NCBI GenBank assembly: GCA_036274155.1
Contig: DASUGH010000056.1
Location: 1-64,000, forward strand
Reading direction: 5' to 3'
Length of the DNA: 64,000 bases
Origin: Gp6-AA40 sp036274155
GTDB taxonomy: Bacteria > Acidobacteriota > Vicinamibacteria > Vicinamibacterales > UBA2999
Positions 45,291-54,064 of the stretch are shown piece after piece. How positions within the stretch are numbered: the first letter of the stretch is position 1; every line of letters starts with the position of its first letter. The translations under genes were made by a program, and so were the position numbers. The notes below the pieces were generated by a model. It was not told where the DNA came from. It was given only the letters and a program-made list of their open reading frames with translations, and ran no database searches.

Positions 45291-46468
45291 TGGACGGGGG
45301 TCGGGGATTGGCGGTTGGGGATCGGGCCGCACGGGCCGCGGACACGATTGCGCTCGCCAGACAGCTGATCGCCTGCCGATCCGTCACGCCTGATGACGGC
45401 GGCGCACTGGATCTGATCGACGTGCGGCTGGCAAGAGCCGGATTTACGTGCGAGCGGATCGATCGCCCGCCGGTCAAGAATCTCTGGGCGCGGCACGGCA
45501 TCGTTCCACCTGTCGTCTGTCTCGCCGGTCACGTGGACGTCGTGCCGCCAGGTCCTGTCGACCGCTGGACGAGCGATCCGTTTACACCGGCAGAACGCAA
45601 CGGCTCGCTGTTCGGCCGCGGCGCCGCCGATATGAAGGCGTCGGTGGCAGCGCTCGTGACCGCCGCCGAGCGTTTCGTCGCGCAGGCGCCCGGTCATGGT
45701 GGCTCGATCGCGCTGCTCTTCACGTCCGACGAAGAAGGGGCCGCCATCGACGGCACGGCCGCCGTCGTCCGCGAGCTCCAGTCCCGCAACGAACGTATCG
45801 ACGCCTGCATCGTCGGTGAACCGACGTCGGTGTCGCAGCTCGGCGACACGATCAAGAACGGACGGCGCGGATCGCTGAACGGCGTGCTCCGCGTCAACGG
45901 CATCCAGTGCCATATTGCGTACCCCGAGCGCGGCCGTAATCCGATCCAGACCGCGCTGCCTGCGCTGACCGAGCTCGCGTCGATTGAATGGGATCGCGGC
46001 AACGAATATTTCTCGCCGACCAGCTTTCAAATCTCCGACATCCACGCCGGTACGGGGGCGAATAACGTCATCCCCGGCACGCTCGACGTGATGTTCAACT
46101 TCCGCTTCTCCACGGAGTCGACGGCCGAGCAGCTGAAGGCGCGCGTCCAGGCGGTGCTCGACGCGCATGGTCTCGAGTACGAATTGACGTGGTCGCTCTC
46201 GGGCGCGCCGTTTCTCTCCCCGCGCGGAGGGCTCGTGGACGTGCTCGGCGCCGCGGTGACGGCAGTGACCGGTATCAGGCCGGCGCTTTCGACGACCGGC
46301 GGAACGTCAGACGGTCGATTCCTGGCGGCCGTGTCGCGTGAAGTCGTGGAGTTTGGGCCATTGAGCGCGTCGATACACGGTATCGACGAGCACGTTCGGA
46401 TAGCGGATCTCGCCCCGCTGTCAGCGATCTACGAACAGGCGATCGCGATGCTCCTGTCAACGCGATAA
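45290..46468 (+). CDS. dapE: Succinyl-diaminopimelate desuccinylase
   Basis: The 392-residue M20-family enzyme hydrolyses N-succinyl-LL-diaminopimelate to LL-diaminopimelate. It shows LARQLIACRSVTPDDGGALDLI, LAGHVDVVPPG (metal-binding His and Asp), FGRGAADMKASVAAL, LLFTSDEEG with the catalytic Glu pair, CIVGEPTS, and TTGGTSDGRFLAA. IDEHVRIADLAPLSAIYEQAI ends the metal site with the second His-Glu-type element. The ATG at 45290 overlaps the dapD stop (TGATG); a GTG three bases earlier is an alternative. The operon contains the succinylase part of the pathway only. Confidence 0.95.
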   Translation: MDGGRGLAVGDRAARAADTIALARQLIACRSVTPDDGGALDLIDVRLARAGFTCERIDRPPVKNLWARHGIVPPVVCLAGHVDVVPPGPVDRWTSDPFTPAERNGSLFGRGAADMKASVAALVTAAERFVAQAPGHGGSIALLFTSDEEGAAIDGTAAVVRELQSRNERIDACIVGEPTSVSQLGDTIKNGRRGSLNGVLRVNGIQCHIAYPERGRNPIQTALPALTELASIEWDRGNEYFSPTSFQISDIHAGTGANNVIPGTLDVMFNFRFSTESTAEQLKARVQAVLDAHGLEYELTWSLSGAPFLSPRGGLVDVLGAAVTAVTGIRPALSTTGGTSDGRFLAAVSREVVEFGPLSASIHGIDEHVRIADLAPLSAIYEQAIAMLLSTR

Positions 46469-46489
46469 TCGCGCCTCTCGTCCGGCGCG

Positions 46490-46600
46490 GTCAGCGGCCG
46501 AGGAGACAGCGAACGTCACTGCCGGAACGCGGCGGCGCAGCTCTTCGATCCAGTTCACGATGACGTGTACTTGCTGCCATCGGCGGCGGAGCTCCAGTGG
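46490..46600 (-). pseudogene. C-terminal fragment of another kinase/propeller protein
   Basis: Reverse-strand residues at 46523-46576 read QQVHVIVNWIEELRRRVP, matching the ITVVxNWxxELKRRVP ending of acidobacterial kinase/TolB proteins. Sequence on either side does not extend the match in one frame, and no start exists. It lies in the 169-bp gap after dapE, so this side of the dap operon also carries a kinase relic. Confidence 0.45.
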
Positions 46601-46637
46601 TATGGTGTGGCCCTCATACAACTTCGGAGCCGAGCCG

Positions 46638-47069
46638 ATGGCAGCCAGCAAGCGCAAAATCAAGACGGTCGAACGCCGTGCGGATCCGATCGCGTTCATC
46701 GACAAGGTCAAGAGCGAGGTCAAGCGCAAGGACAGCCACGAGCTCCTTGCCATGATGCGCGACATCACGGGCGCGCCGCCGAAGATGTGGGGCCCATCGA
46801 TCGTCGGTTTCGGCAGCCATCGCTACGTGTATGCGAGCGGCCGCGAAGGCGAGATGTGCCTCACGGGCTTCTCGCCGCGTTCGGGCGCCCTCGTCGTCTA
46901 TCTCGGTCCCGGAATCGAGAACGAAAAGCTCATGGCCAGGCTCGGCAAGCACGAGCACGGCAAAGGCTGCCTCTACATCAACACGCTCGACGACGTCGAC
47001 CGCGAGATCCTGCGCAAGCTCATCGAGTACGCCGTGGCGGAGATGCGAAAGCGCGGCCCGGCGAAGTGA
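46638..47069 (+). CDS. DUF1801 domain protein
   Basis: The 143-residue soluble protein begins MAASKRKIKTVERRADPIAFIDKV, with GGAG about 10 nt before the ATG at 46638. AFIDKVKSEVKRKDSHELLAMMRDITGAPPKMWGPSIVGFGSHRYVYASGREGEM and FSPRSGALVVYLGPG match DUF1801 (YdhG/YjbR-like) proteins, a small alpha/beta fold with the MWGxxIVGFGxYxY motif. GKGCLYINTLDDVDREILRKLI completes it. The family's function is unknown. Lys-rich sequence could bind nucleic acid. Confidence 0.9.
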   Translation: MAASKRKIKTVERRADPIAFIDKVKSEVKRKDSHELLAMMRDITGAPPKMWGPSIVGFGSHRYVYASGREGEMCLTGFSPRSGALVVYLGPGIENEKLMARLGKHEHGKGCLYINTLDDVDREILRKLIEYAVAEMRKRGPAK

Positions 47070-47081
47070 GCGCAAGCGCCT

Positions 47082-47109
47082 GATAGATTTCCTCTGTGTC
47101 TCATCTATC
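47082..47109. terminator. Hairpin between convergent DUF1801 and vapC genes
   Basis: GATAGAT (47082-47088) pairs with ATCTATC (47103-47109) across a 14-nt pyrimidine-rich loop. It sits in the 60-bp gap between two convergent genes, where a shared terminator would be expected. No strong T-run follows, so function is uncertain. Confidence 0.4.
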
Positions 47110-47129
47110 ACTCGAGTGAATCCGAGGTC

Positions 47130-47549
47130 CTATCTTGCCGGCGACGGGGGCACCGCCCCCTTCCAGTCTTCGACCTTCAGGCTCGGCACGCGTTGGAATT
47201 CCGTAGCGTTGTGCGTGACGAGTGTCAGCTTGCGAGCCTTGGCCTGCCCGGCGATGAGCACGTCATAGGGACCAATCGGCGTCCCCTTTGATGCAAGGTG
47301 AGCGCGAATTTCTCCTGCCTGCCGGGCGTCTTCTTGATCGAATTCAAGCACGGGAAACTGGAGTCCATCCACGCGGGCTACGTTCTTCTCGACGCGCTGG
47401 CTCTTGAACGCGCCGTAGTACAGTTCGTGGATGACCACTGCAGACACGCCGAAGTCCCGCGGCGCGTACCGCCGTATGCGTCGCGCGATTGGCGAGGTCG
47501 AATCGTTGAGCAGTGCAATGACCGCGTTCGCGTCGAGCAGGTAGCGCAT
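47130..47549 (-). CDS. vapC: VapC-type PIN-domain ribonuclease toxin
   Basis: The 139-residue protein is a PIN-domain RNase: the first acidic residue lies in MRYLLDANAVIALLND, the second in VSAVVIHELYYGAFKS, and a third in PIGPYDVLIAGQAKARKLTLVTHNATEFQRVPSLKVEDW. These aspartates and glutamate bind Mg. VapC toxins cleave tRNA or rRNA and are neutralised by VapB, encoded just upstream. Both overlap by one base (start ATG at 47549, VapB stop at 47549-47551), so translation is coupled and antitoxin is made first. Confidence 0.92.
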   Translation of the reverse strand: MRYLLDANAVIALLNDSTSPIARRIRRYAPRDFGVSAVVIHELYYGAFKSQRVEKNVARVDGLQFPVLEFDQEDARQAGEIRAHLASKGTPIGPYDVLIAGQAKARKLTLVTHNATEFQRVPSLKVEDWKGAVPPSPAR

Positions 47550-47794
47550 CAGCGGAACACCTTGCGCAGTTCGGGTCGCTCCGCCGGTTCTGGCTGCTCG
47601 CGCACGGCCGCCACGAAGTCGTCATCGAGTTCGCCCGTCAGGGCGTCAAGCCACTCCCACGAGTCGGGTACCGGCTCCAGCACAATCGCCCGGCCACGCC
47701 GGCGGATCCGGACTTCCCGGCCATTGACGCGGAAGGCGCGCGGCAATCGGACCGCTTGCGATCGGCCCGACCAAAACACCTTTGCGGTCTCCAT
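47549..47794 (-). CDS. vapB: VapB-type antitoxin
   Basis: The 81-residue protein starts at the ATG at 47794, with GGGGAGG about 6 nt upstream; another ATG immediately before it is possible. AKVFWSGRSQAVRLPRAFRVNGREVRIRRRGRAIVLEP is an AbrB/MazE-like swapped-hairpin domain, the VagC/VapB type that binds the operator. The C-terminal acidic and Pro-rich half (WEWLDALTGELDDDFVAAV) is expected to fill the VapC active site. An inverted repeat at 47805-47839 directly upstream is the likely autoregulatory operator. Confidence 0.92.
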   Translation of the reverse strand: METAKVFWSGRSQAVRLPRAFRVNGREVRIRRRGRAIVLEPVPDSWEWLDALTGELDDDFVAAVREQPEPAERPELRKVFR

Positions 47795-47804
47795 CATGCC
47801 CTCC

Positions 47805-47839
47805 CCGGATGAGATATACCAAAAGAATATACCATCCGG
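47805..47839 (-). promoter_or_regulatory. vapBC operator/promoter
   Basis: CCGGATG and CATCCGG arms flank a 21-nt AT-rich core holding two direct GGTATAT copies (minus strand). TATATC at 47818-47813 is a likely -10 box. The stretch is AT-rich against its surroundings and ends 10 nt before vapB. Confidence 0.55.
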
Positions 47840-48017
47840 GTCGCATCGCGCAACGCCGTCGCGGCCTCACGCCACACGTCTCAACCCGCGAACCGGCGCA
47901 GTGCGACGCCGCCCTACCCCTCCCGCCACGGTGAGCCCGTCGCGCAAGGGGTTGCACCTTACGGGCGAGAGCGACGCGCCCGGACGAGGCTCGACGAACG
48001 ACGATACACAGACGCCC

Positions 48018-48461
48018 CGGACCGCCGCGCCGGGGTCCGGGACGCCACAGCGCACCTTCACGAAACGCCTGACGCTGCTCAGCGGCAAGGACTCGATCGA
48101 CCTCTATCATTTTGGCCCGGCGCACACCGGCGACACGTTCGTGGTGTTCCGGAACCTTCGCATCATGTACGCGGGGCACGCGTTTACGCCGAATGGCTTG
48201 CCGAGCATCGACCGTTTCAACGGCGGCCGCGGCCTTTCCTTCACCCGCACCCTGGCCGCGGCAGTGGGCGCGATCGCGCGAGTCGATACTGTGATTGGCA
48301 ACCAGAGGGCGGGCTCGAGCTCGATTTACACGTGGCAGGAGTTCACCGACTGTCGCGAGCTTCATAGCCGTTTGTCCAGCGCCGCCGCCGATGCGGTGCG
48401 TGACGGCGTCGGCTCCGAGGCGGCAACGAAGCGGCGGTGCATCCTCGTCGCCTGCGGTTGA
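48018..48461 (+). pseudogene. Fragment of an MBL-fold metallohydrolase
   Basis: The frame reads SGKDSIDLYHFGPAHTGDTFVVF, RIMYAGHAFTPNGLPSIDRFNGG, SFTRTLAAAVGAIARVDTVIG and TWQEFTDC, which lines up with the C-terminal half of exported MBL-fold hydrolases (…YFGPaHTNGDtfVvFP…mhaGDlF…P.iD..NGGS…TwaDf.ey). The N-terminal half with the HxHxDH motif is missing, one residue is lost from HTNGD, and the metal Asp of AGD reads His. The frame has no plausible start. It converges on the kinase pseudogene. I infer an inactive relic. Confidence 0.7.
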
Positions 48462-48464
48462 CGA

Positions 48465-49650
48465 AATGGAACGCTCAACGCCCCCGGAAAGGAAAGTCGG
48501 CGCAACCATCACACGGCTGTTGCCCGGATCGAAATAGAAGATTTCGTTTCTCTTCCAGCGCAGCAACAGGCCTCCGGCAGTCGAGACCGGCCAGCACGAG
48601 TAACTCTTCAGAGCCGGTGCCACCGGCCGATTTGACATAGATACCCAGGGATCCTTCGCGGCTCGAGTTGAACGCGATCCGACTGTTGTCGCGCGTCCAG
48701 ATCCCTTCGTACTCATTGCCTTGATCGAACGTGAAGCGCGTCCGGACGTTGCGCGCCACGTCGAACGTCCAGATATCGCGGCACGTTGACCGCATCGTCC
48801 AGGATTCGCGTGCGCTCGGGCGAGTCCAGCGAGCCGGCGTAGAGACCAGGCATCGATCTGCCGACTGCGCGACAAAGGAAGCGGCGGCCGCCCGGCAGGA
48901 CCACAGGGAACGCGTGGGCCGTTTCACCGGCCGCGGCAAGACCGCGGGCGATCGGGACCGCGTAGTCGATTGCCTTCCGGGCGGGCAGTGGCCCCTGCTC
49001 CACGCGGGCACGCCCGACGAGCGCCGCGACGGTGCGGCTTGCTGCAGCCGCGTGCGGAGCGTCTCGCCCTCGAGCAACTCCGAGACGATGTAGGGAGAGG
49101 GGAGCGCGCCCATCGGCGAGTCGCAGCCGAGAGAAGCGGAGCCGGCGGAGGAACGGGACAAACTCACACGGAGCAACGGTGGAACGGAGGAAACGGAGCC
49201 CGCTGCTGGGTTCGTTCAGCAGGTGGGCCGCCGGCCGGGTACCGTCTGCGGCCGGCGACAGGATCGAGTGTCACGCCGATCCTCGCCGCCGTCAGCGCTG
49301 AACTCGCGCTCGAACGCTGCCAGAATCTCGCCGGATCAGCAGGACTGATACGCCACACCACGACTCGATGTCGTGAATCGCGGGGATGTTGGGATGGTTC
49401 AGCGCGGCCGCGGCACGCGCTTCCTGCTCGAACCGCTGCAGGCGTTCACGATCGGTCGCAAATGCCGACGGCAGGACCTTGACGGCACCTCGCGCCCCAG
49501 CCGGGAAGTATCCTTTGACTACGCTCTACGTGGCGAGTTCGACGACGCCCCCGCGGCGGGTCGCGGCGCCGAATGAAACAGGAGGCCCGCCCCCGCGGCG
49601 AAGACCCTGTCGAACACGAGCGCACGCGACACCACACCGTTGAGCGGCCG
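48465..49650 (-). pseudogene. Decayed serine/threonine kinase with propeller domain
   Basis: Pieces of one kinase occur in order on the minus strand but in different frames. Near 49520-49385 the N-lobe reads GAVKVLPSAFATDRERLQRFEQEARAAAALNHPNIPAIHDIES. After ~270 bp of unrelated sequence, SPYIVSELLEGETLRTRLQQA appears near 49110-49035, then LPARKAIDYAVPIARGLAAA; the HRD and DFG segment is missing. The propeller follows as VLPGGRRFLC, then DIWTFDVARNVRTRFTFDQ with DNSRIAFNSSREGSLGIYVK, then WKRNEIFYFDPGNSRVMVAPTFL. Frameshifts, a deletion of the catalytic loop and an insertion make it clearly dead. It begins near the MBL relic. Confidence 0.8.
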
Positions 49651-49664
49651 TCAGACGGCTGAAC

Positions 49665-52600
49665 CTAGTTCACCGCCGCGATCACGAACGTGACATCGTC
49701 GTGTTGTTCTGCAGCGCCGATCCATTGGCGGACGCGATCCGACAGGATGGATGAGACCGTCTCCGCGGGCGACCCAGCCACCTCGCGCAGAAGGTCCTGC
49801 AACCTCTCGTCCCCGAACTCCTCGCCGGCCTCGTTGCGCGCTTCGGTCACGCCATCAGTGAAAGCCACCAGGAGGTCTCCAGGACAGAGATCGACGTGCC
49901 CGTCCTGGTACTCCACGTGCGGGAACAAACCGAGCACCGTTCCACCCTCGGTCAATTCGGCGATCTCGACGCCGGTGCCGATCCGGCGGACGAGATACGG
50001 CGGATTGTGCCCCGCGTTGACGTACTGCAGCCGCCGGCGCCGGACGTCGAGCTGTGCGTAGAAGAACGTCGCATAGCTGTTGCCCGCCGTCGACTCGTGA
50101 AGGAACCCGCTCATCCTTGCGGCGAGCTGCGAAGGTGAAAGGTCGTGCTCCGCCGCGAGCACCCGAAGCGACGCCTGCAGCGCCGACATGAGCAGCGCCG
50201 CCGGAATGCCTTTGCCCGCGATATCCGCCACGGCGATCGCCATCCGCTCACCCGGCAGCTCGAGGAAGTCGTAGTAATCGCCGCCGACGGTCCGGGCGGG
50301 CAGCGTGAAGGCGGCAAGTGTCGCGGTCTCGCAGCGAGGCGGCTCCGCTGGCAGCAGCCGCCGCTGCACTTCGGCCGCGAGCGCCAGGTCGCGCCGCAGC
50401 TTCTCCTGCTGCAGCGCGCGTGCGTTGAGCCCGACGTTTTCGATGAGCAGCGCGAAGACATCGGCAGCGGCGCTCAGGAGCCCCTTCTCGTCGGCCGTGA
50501 ACGCCTCGCGCCCTGCGGGCGCGCCCAGGAGCAAGACCCCGGCGAGCTCCTGCCTGGACCAGAGCGGCACCGCGATGCGTGCGTCGGTGCCGGCGAGCCG
50601 CGCGATCTCCGCGCGATAGGCCGGCTGTAATTCGTCCGCCCAGCGCCCCCACGCCTCGAAGTCTCCTGCGGTCAGCGCCAGCGGATGCGGATAGTGTGTC
50701 AGCCTGTTGATCAGAAGCCCGTTCGCCGGAATCGCGAAGTCACGGGAACGGTACTCCGCACCTGCTCTTTCGAGCAGCAGGATGAACCGCGCCCCCACTC
50801 GGTCACGCAGCGTGGCAAGCGCCAGTTCGACCGCATCGGGGAACGAGTCCGCACGGTGCATCGCGCCGGCCACGGCCGCCGTCAGCGTGCCCGACGCGAG
50901 AGAGGTTCCAGTCTCCGCCGTCAACTCGCGCATCGCCCGCCCGACGGTCAGTCTCGCGGCGCGCCACAGCGACTCCGGCTGCTCCCGGATTGCGACCATC
51001 GGCGACAGCGCGGCGGCGCGGCCCGCCGGAATGACGCACGCGGCGAGCGCCACAGCTGCCAGCATCGTGGTGGTGGCGGCGAAGGTTCGCAGGTCCGAGG
51101 GCGAGACGCCATCGACGGCAGTGTTCAGCCAGTCTGGAAACGCGAACGCCACGGTCAGCGCGATCGCCAGGCCGAGCGCGGCCGCCGCGGCGATCGTGAC
51201 CAGGGCGTCGCGGACGATGAGCCAGATGGCGGCTGAACGCGTGGCGCCGAGCGCCATCCGCATGCCGATCTCCTGCGTCCGCTGCGTGACGACGAACGAC
51301 ATCACGCCGAACAGGCCGACTACTGACAGCAGAAGCGCCGCGCCGCCGAAGCCGGTCGACAAGGTCGCCAGCATCAACTCGGACCTGAGGGCGCGCATGA
51401 CCTGATCGTCGACGGTCGTCAGACCGATGAGCGGCAGCGCCGGATCGACCTCCGCAACCGCCTTGCGGATGGCCGCGAACGCCGCCGCCGGTTTCCCTCG
51501 CACCCGCACGAAGAACGTCCCGTCGCCAGCGACAGCGCCGGACCGCGCGAAGGGGACGAACATATGCTCCGGCTCCGAGTCGTCGTGGAGCGACCGGCGC
51601 CGGAAGTCGCCGACGACTCCGACGACCTCGACGTTCAGCGGTGTATCCGGCAGGTTCCCGATGCCGACGCGCCGACCGACCGGGTTGAGGCCGCCGAAAT
51701 AGCGGCGCACAAAGCTCTCGTTCACGATCACCGACCGAAAGCCGGTCCGGTCGAGATCGACCGTGTCGCGCTCGTTGAACTCCCGGCCTGCGATCAACTT
51801 CACGCCCAGGGTCGAAAAGTAGTCCGCACCGATGCGCAACATCGGCACGGGGCGCTCCGTCACGATTCGGCGATCGGAGTCGATGGTGAGGACGCGACCC
51901 GGACCCGCGCTCCCCAGCAGCCCGTTGTTCGCCAGCGACACGCGCTCGGCGATGGGCGCGCCCTGCAGCGTCTGCAGAAGCGCGAGCATGACTCGGGGGG
52001 CGTCCGATACCGGTGAACCGGTGCCCGCGGGGTCCGCGCGGAACATCACGAGCCGGCTGCTGTCGAATCCCCGCTCCCGCGTATAGAGCCGCGCCAGCGT
52101 CTGGACGAACAGTCCGGCGCCTGCCAGGAGCACCAGCGTGAGCGCGAGCTGCGCGGCCACGATCGCCTTGCGAAAGCGAACGTTCGCGCCGGAAGCCGTC
52201 GATCGCCCGGTGATCGAGGCGGCCAGCGGCCGCCGGCTGGCCTGGAATGCCGGCGCAAGCCCGGAGAGCACACCCGCCACGAGGGTCGCGCCCGCCGCGA
52301 ACAGGAAGATCCGGTGGTCGATCACCGGCGCCAGGTTAGTCCCCTGCGGCATGAAGTACAGCAGCGCGCGGGAGACGAGCGGAGCCACCGCGAGGCCGAC
52401 GACGCCTCCGGCCAGTGCGATGAACAGCGCTTCGACGATCAGCTGCCGCGTGATGCGGCCGCGGGAGGCGCCGAGAGCCATCCGCGTGGTCAGCTCCTGG
52501 CCGCGTTCCGCCCCGCGCGCCAGCATCAGGCCGGCGACGTTGAGGCATGCGAGCAGCAGCAGAAGGATCGTGCCGGCCATCAGCGCCCAGAGCGGCTGCG

Positions 52601-53717
52601 CCATCCGCGCGCGCAGACGGGACCAGCCCTGATCGCCTGGGAGCGCCTCGAGCGTCGATGCGAGGAAGGCGCGCTGCTGCTCGGGCTGCACGCGCGGAAA
52701 GTCCTCGCGCCTCGTGTCGGCGTCGAGCATCGCCTTGAACCACGGCTGCAGGCCCGCCGTGGCCGCCTCCGCCGTGACGCCCGGTTTCAGCCTGGCGAAT
52801 CCGTGCATCCAGAACGCGCGGCGATTGAGCACCCGGCTGAACTCGATCGTGGCCTCGCGCGCCATCATCGCCGGGAGCCAGAGGGTCGCAGGTTCGGCCG
52901 CGTCCATGCCGCCGAAGCCGGACGGCGCCACCCCGACCACGGTCATCGGAGACCTGTTGACGAGCACCTTGCGCCCGACGACGTCCTGGGCGCCTCCGAG
53001 ACGGTTCCTCCAGTAGTCGTACGAGATCACCACCGCCGGATGATTCCCCGGATGCTGATCGTCGGATGCGTCGATGAAACGGCCGAGCGCGGGCCGGATG
53101 CCGAGCACGCGGAAGTAGGAGCCGGACACCAGCTCGACGGAGACCACGTCGTACTCCCGGCCCGCCGAGAAATTGACCTGCCCCGGATGACGGCAGAAGG
53201 CGCCGTCGAAGAAGCGCTCCTGTTCCTGGAGATCGCGGCAGAGCGGGTACGACATCAGATTGGAGTCGCCCATCTCGACGACCGGCAGCGACGACCCCTT
53301 CCAGTTCAGCAGCACCAGCCGCTCCGGGTCGTTCACGGGGAGGCGGCGCAGCAGCACCTGATCGACCAGGGAGAAGATTCCGGTGTTGGCGCCGATGCCG
53401 AGCGCGAGCGAGAGCATCGCGGTGGCCGTGAAGCCGGGATTGCGCCTCAGCGTGCGCAGCGCATAGCCGAGGTCGCGCGCCATGTCGTCGAGCCATGGCA
53501 ACCCTCGCTGGTCCCGCATCGCATCCATCGCGCGAGCGCCGCCTCCGGCCTCGATCCGCGCGATCCGTACCGCCTCGTCAGGGTCGTCGCCGCGACGCCG
53601 CGCGTCCTCGGCCACCAGGTCCAGATGGAGGCGGAGCTCCTCTTCCAGGTCGTCGTCCCGCCGTCGCGGACTGAGGGTGGCCCAGAGCCGATGCGACCAC
53701 TCCCGAAGGGCGCGCAT
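49665..53717 (-). CDS. ADOP-type permease fused to GAF and SpoIIE/RsbU-like PP2C phosphatase
   Basis: The ATG at 53717 overlaps the PadR stop (TGATG), giving 1350 residues. Residues 1 to ~910 form a MacB-like permease of the ADOP kind: an N-terminal cytoplasmic helix region (DDDLEEELRLHLDLVAEDARRRG), TALALGIGANTGIFSLVDQVLLR-type first membrane helix, a MacB periplasmic core, FtsX repeats with LMARMALGASRGRITRQL and MRMALGATRSAAIWLIV, and a C-terminal membrane helix. A GAF-like domain (~930-1095) and a SpoIIE-type phosphatase (~1110-1350) follow without a break. The phosphatase has all metal sites: VGGDYYDFLEL, VADIAGKGIPAALLM, AFTDGVTEARN and EQHDDVTFVI. RsbU/SpoIIE enzymes dephosphorylate anti-sigma antagonists in partner switching. 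No ABC ATPase or Rsb partners are nearby. Confidence 0.9.
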   Translation of the reverse strand: MRALREWSHRLWATLSPRRRDDDLEEELRLHLDLVAEDARRRGDDPDEAVRIARIEAGGGARAMDAMRDQRGLPWLDDMARDLGYALRTLRRNPGFTATAMLSLALGIGANTGIFSLVDQVLLRRLPVNDPERLVLLNWKGSSLPVVEMGDSNLMSYPLCRDLQEQERFFDGAFCRHPGQVNFSAGREYDVVSVELVSGSYFRVLGIRPALGRFIDASDDQHPGNHPAVVISYDYWRNRLGGAQDVVGRKVLVNRSPMTVVGVAPSGFGGMDAAEPATLWLPAMMAREATIEFSRVLNRRAFWMHGFARLKPGVTAEAATAGLQPWFKAMLDADTRREDFPRVQPEQQRAFLASTLEALPGDQGWSRLRARMAQPLWALMAGTILLLLLACLNVAGLMLARGAERGQELTTRMALGASRGRITRQLIVEALFIALAGGVVGLAVAPLVSRALLYFMPQGTNLAPVIDHRIFLFAAGATLVAGVLSGLAPAFQASRRPLAASITGRSTASGANVRFRKAIVAAQLALTLVLLAGAGLFVQTLARLYTRERGFDSSRLVMFRADPAGTGSPVSDAPRVMLALLQTLQGAPIAERVSLANNGLLGSAGPGRVLTIDSDRRIVTERPVPMLRIGADYFSTLGVKLIAGREFNERDTVDLDRTGFRSVIVNESFVRRYFGGLNPVGRRVGIGNLPDTPLNVEVVGVVGDFRRRSLHDDSEPEHMFVPFARSGAVAGDGTFFVRVRGKPAAAFAAIRKAVAEVDPALPLIGLTTVDDQVMRALRSELMLATLSTGFGGAALLLSVVGLFGVMSFVVTQRTQEIGMRMALGATRSAAIWLIVRDALVTIAAAAALGLAIALTVAFAFPDWLNTAVDGVSPSDLRTFAATTTMLAAVALAACVIPAGRAAALSPMVAIREQPESLWRAARLTVGRAMRELTAETGTSLASGTLTAAVAGAMHRADSFPDAVELALATLRDRVGARFILLLERAGAEYRSRDFAIPANGLLINRLTHYPHPLALTAGDFEAWGRWADELQPAYRAEIARLAGTDARIAVPLWSRQELAGVLLLGAPAGREAFTADEKGLLSAAADVFALLIENVGLNARALQQEKLRRDLALAAEVQRRLLPAEPPRCETATLAAFTLPARTVGGDYYDFLELPGERMAIAVADIAGKGIPAALLMSALQASLRVLAAEHDLSPSQLAARMSGFLHESTAGNSYATFFYAQLDVRRRRLQYVNAGHNPPYLVRRIGTGVEIAELTEGGTVLGLFPHVEYQDGHVDLCPGDLLVAFTDGVTEARNEAGEEFGDERLQDLLREVAGSPAETVSSILSDRVRQWIGAAEQHDDVTFVIAAVN

Positions 53718-54064
53718 CACGCCTTCCCGTGCAGCAGCGTGTGAATGATGCCGGCCATCTGATCCCACGCCTGCTTCTCGCGTGTGAGCTGTCGCCGACC
53801 AGTTGCCGTCAGCGCGTAATACCGCGCCTTGCGGTTGGTTTCCGTCGTGTCCCACGTGCCGCGGATCAGGCCGCGCTGCTCCAGCCGCATGAGCGCCGGA
53901 TACAGCGTCCCCATGTTGAGCCGCAGCGCGCCGCCCGAGACCTGCTCGAAGCGCGCGGCGATGGCGTAGCCGTGCAGCGGCCCGAGCGAGTCGAGCGTCT
54001 GCAGCACCATGAGGTCGAGCGTTCCCTGCAGGACGTCGGCCTTCTTCGACGGCGCATTAGACAT
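53717..54064 (-). CDS. PadR-type regulator of the ADOP-phosphatase fusion
   Basis: The 115-residue protein has the PadR winged helix: KADVLQGTLDLMVLQTLDSLGPLHGYAIAARFEQVSGGALRLNMGTLYPALMRLEQRGLIRGTW, with the GTLYPALxRLExxGLI recognition helix. The wing follows (NRKARYYALTATGRRQLTREKQAWDQM), and a short C-terminal helix probably dimerises. ADOP permease genes are usually preceded by such PadR genes, and here they are coupled by TGATG. PadR proteins repress until an inducer binds. Two nested dyads at 54065-54094 are the likely operator. Confidence 0.9.
   Translation of the reverse strand: MSNAPSKKADVLQGTLDLMVLQTLDSLGPLHGYAIAARFEQVSGGALRLNMGTLYPALMRLEQRGLIRGTWDTTETNRKARYYALTATGRRQLTREKQAWDQMAGIIHTLLHGKA

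Noticed and set aside
46638..47069. VapB/VapC operon extending into DUF1801
   Set aside because: DUF1801 is on the opposite strand and is separated by a hairpin; it is not part of the toxin-antitoxin unit.
48018..48461. Functional metallo-beta-lactamase-fold enzyme
   Set aside because: The N-terminal HxHxDH half is missing and a metal-binding Asp is His, so activity is not expected.
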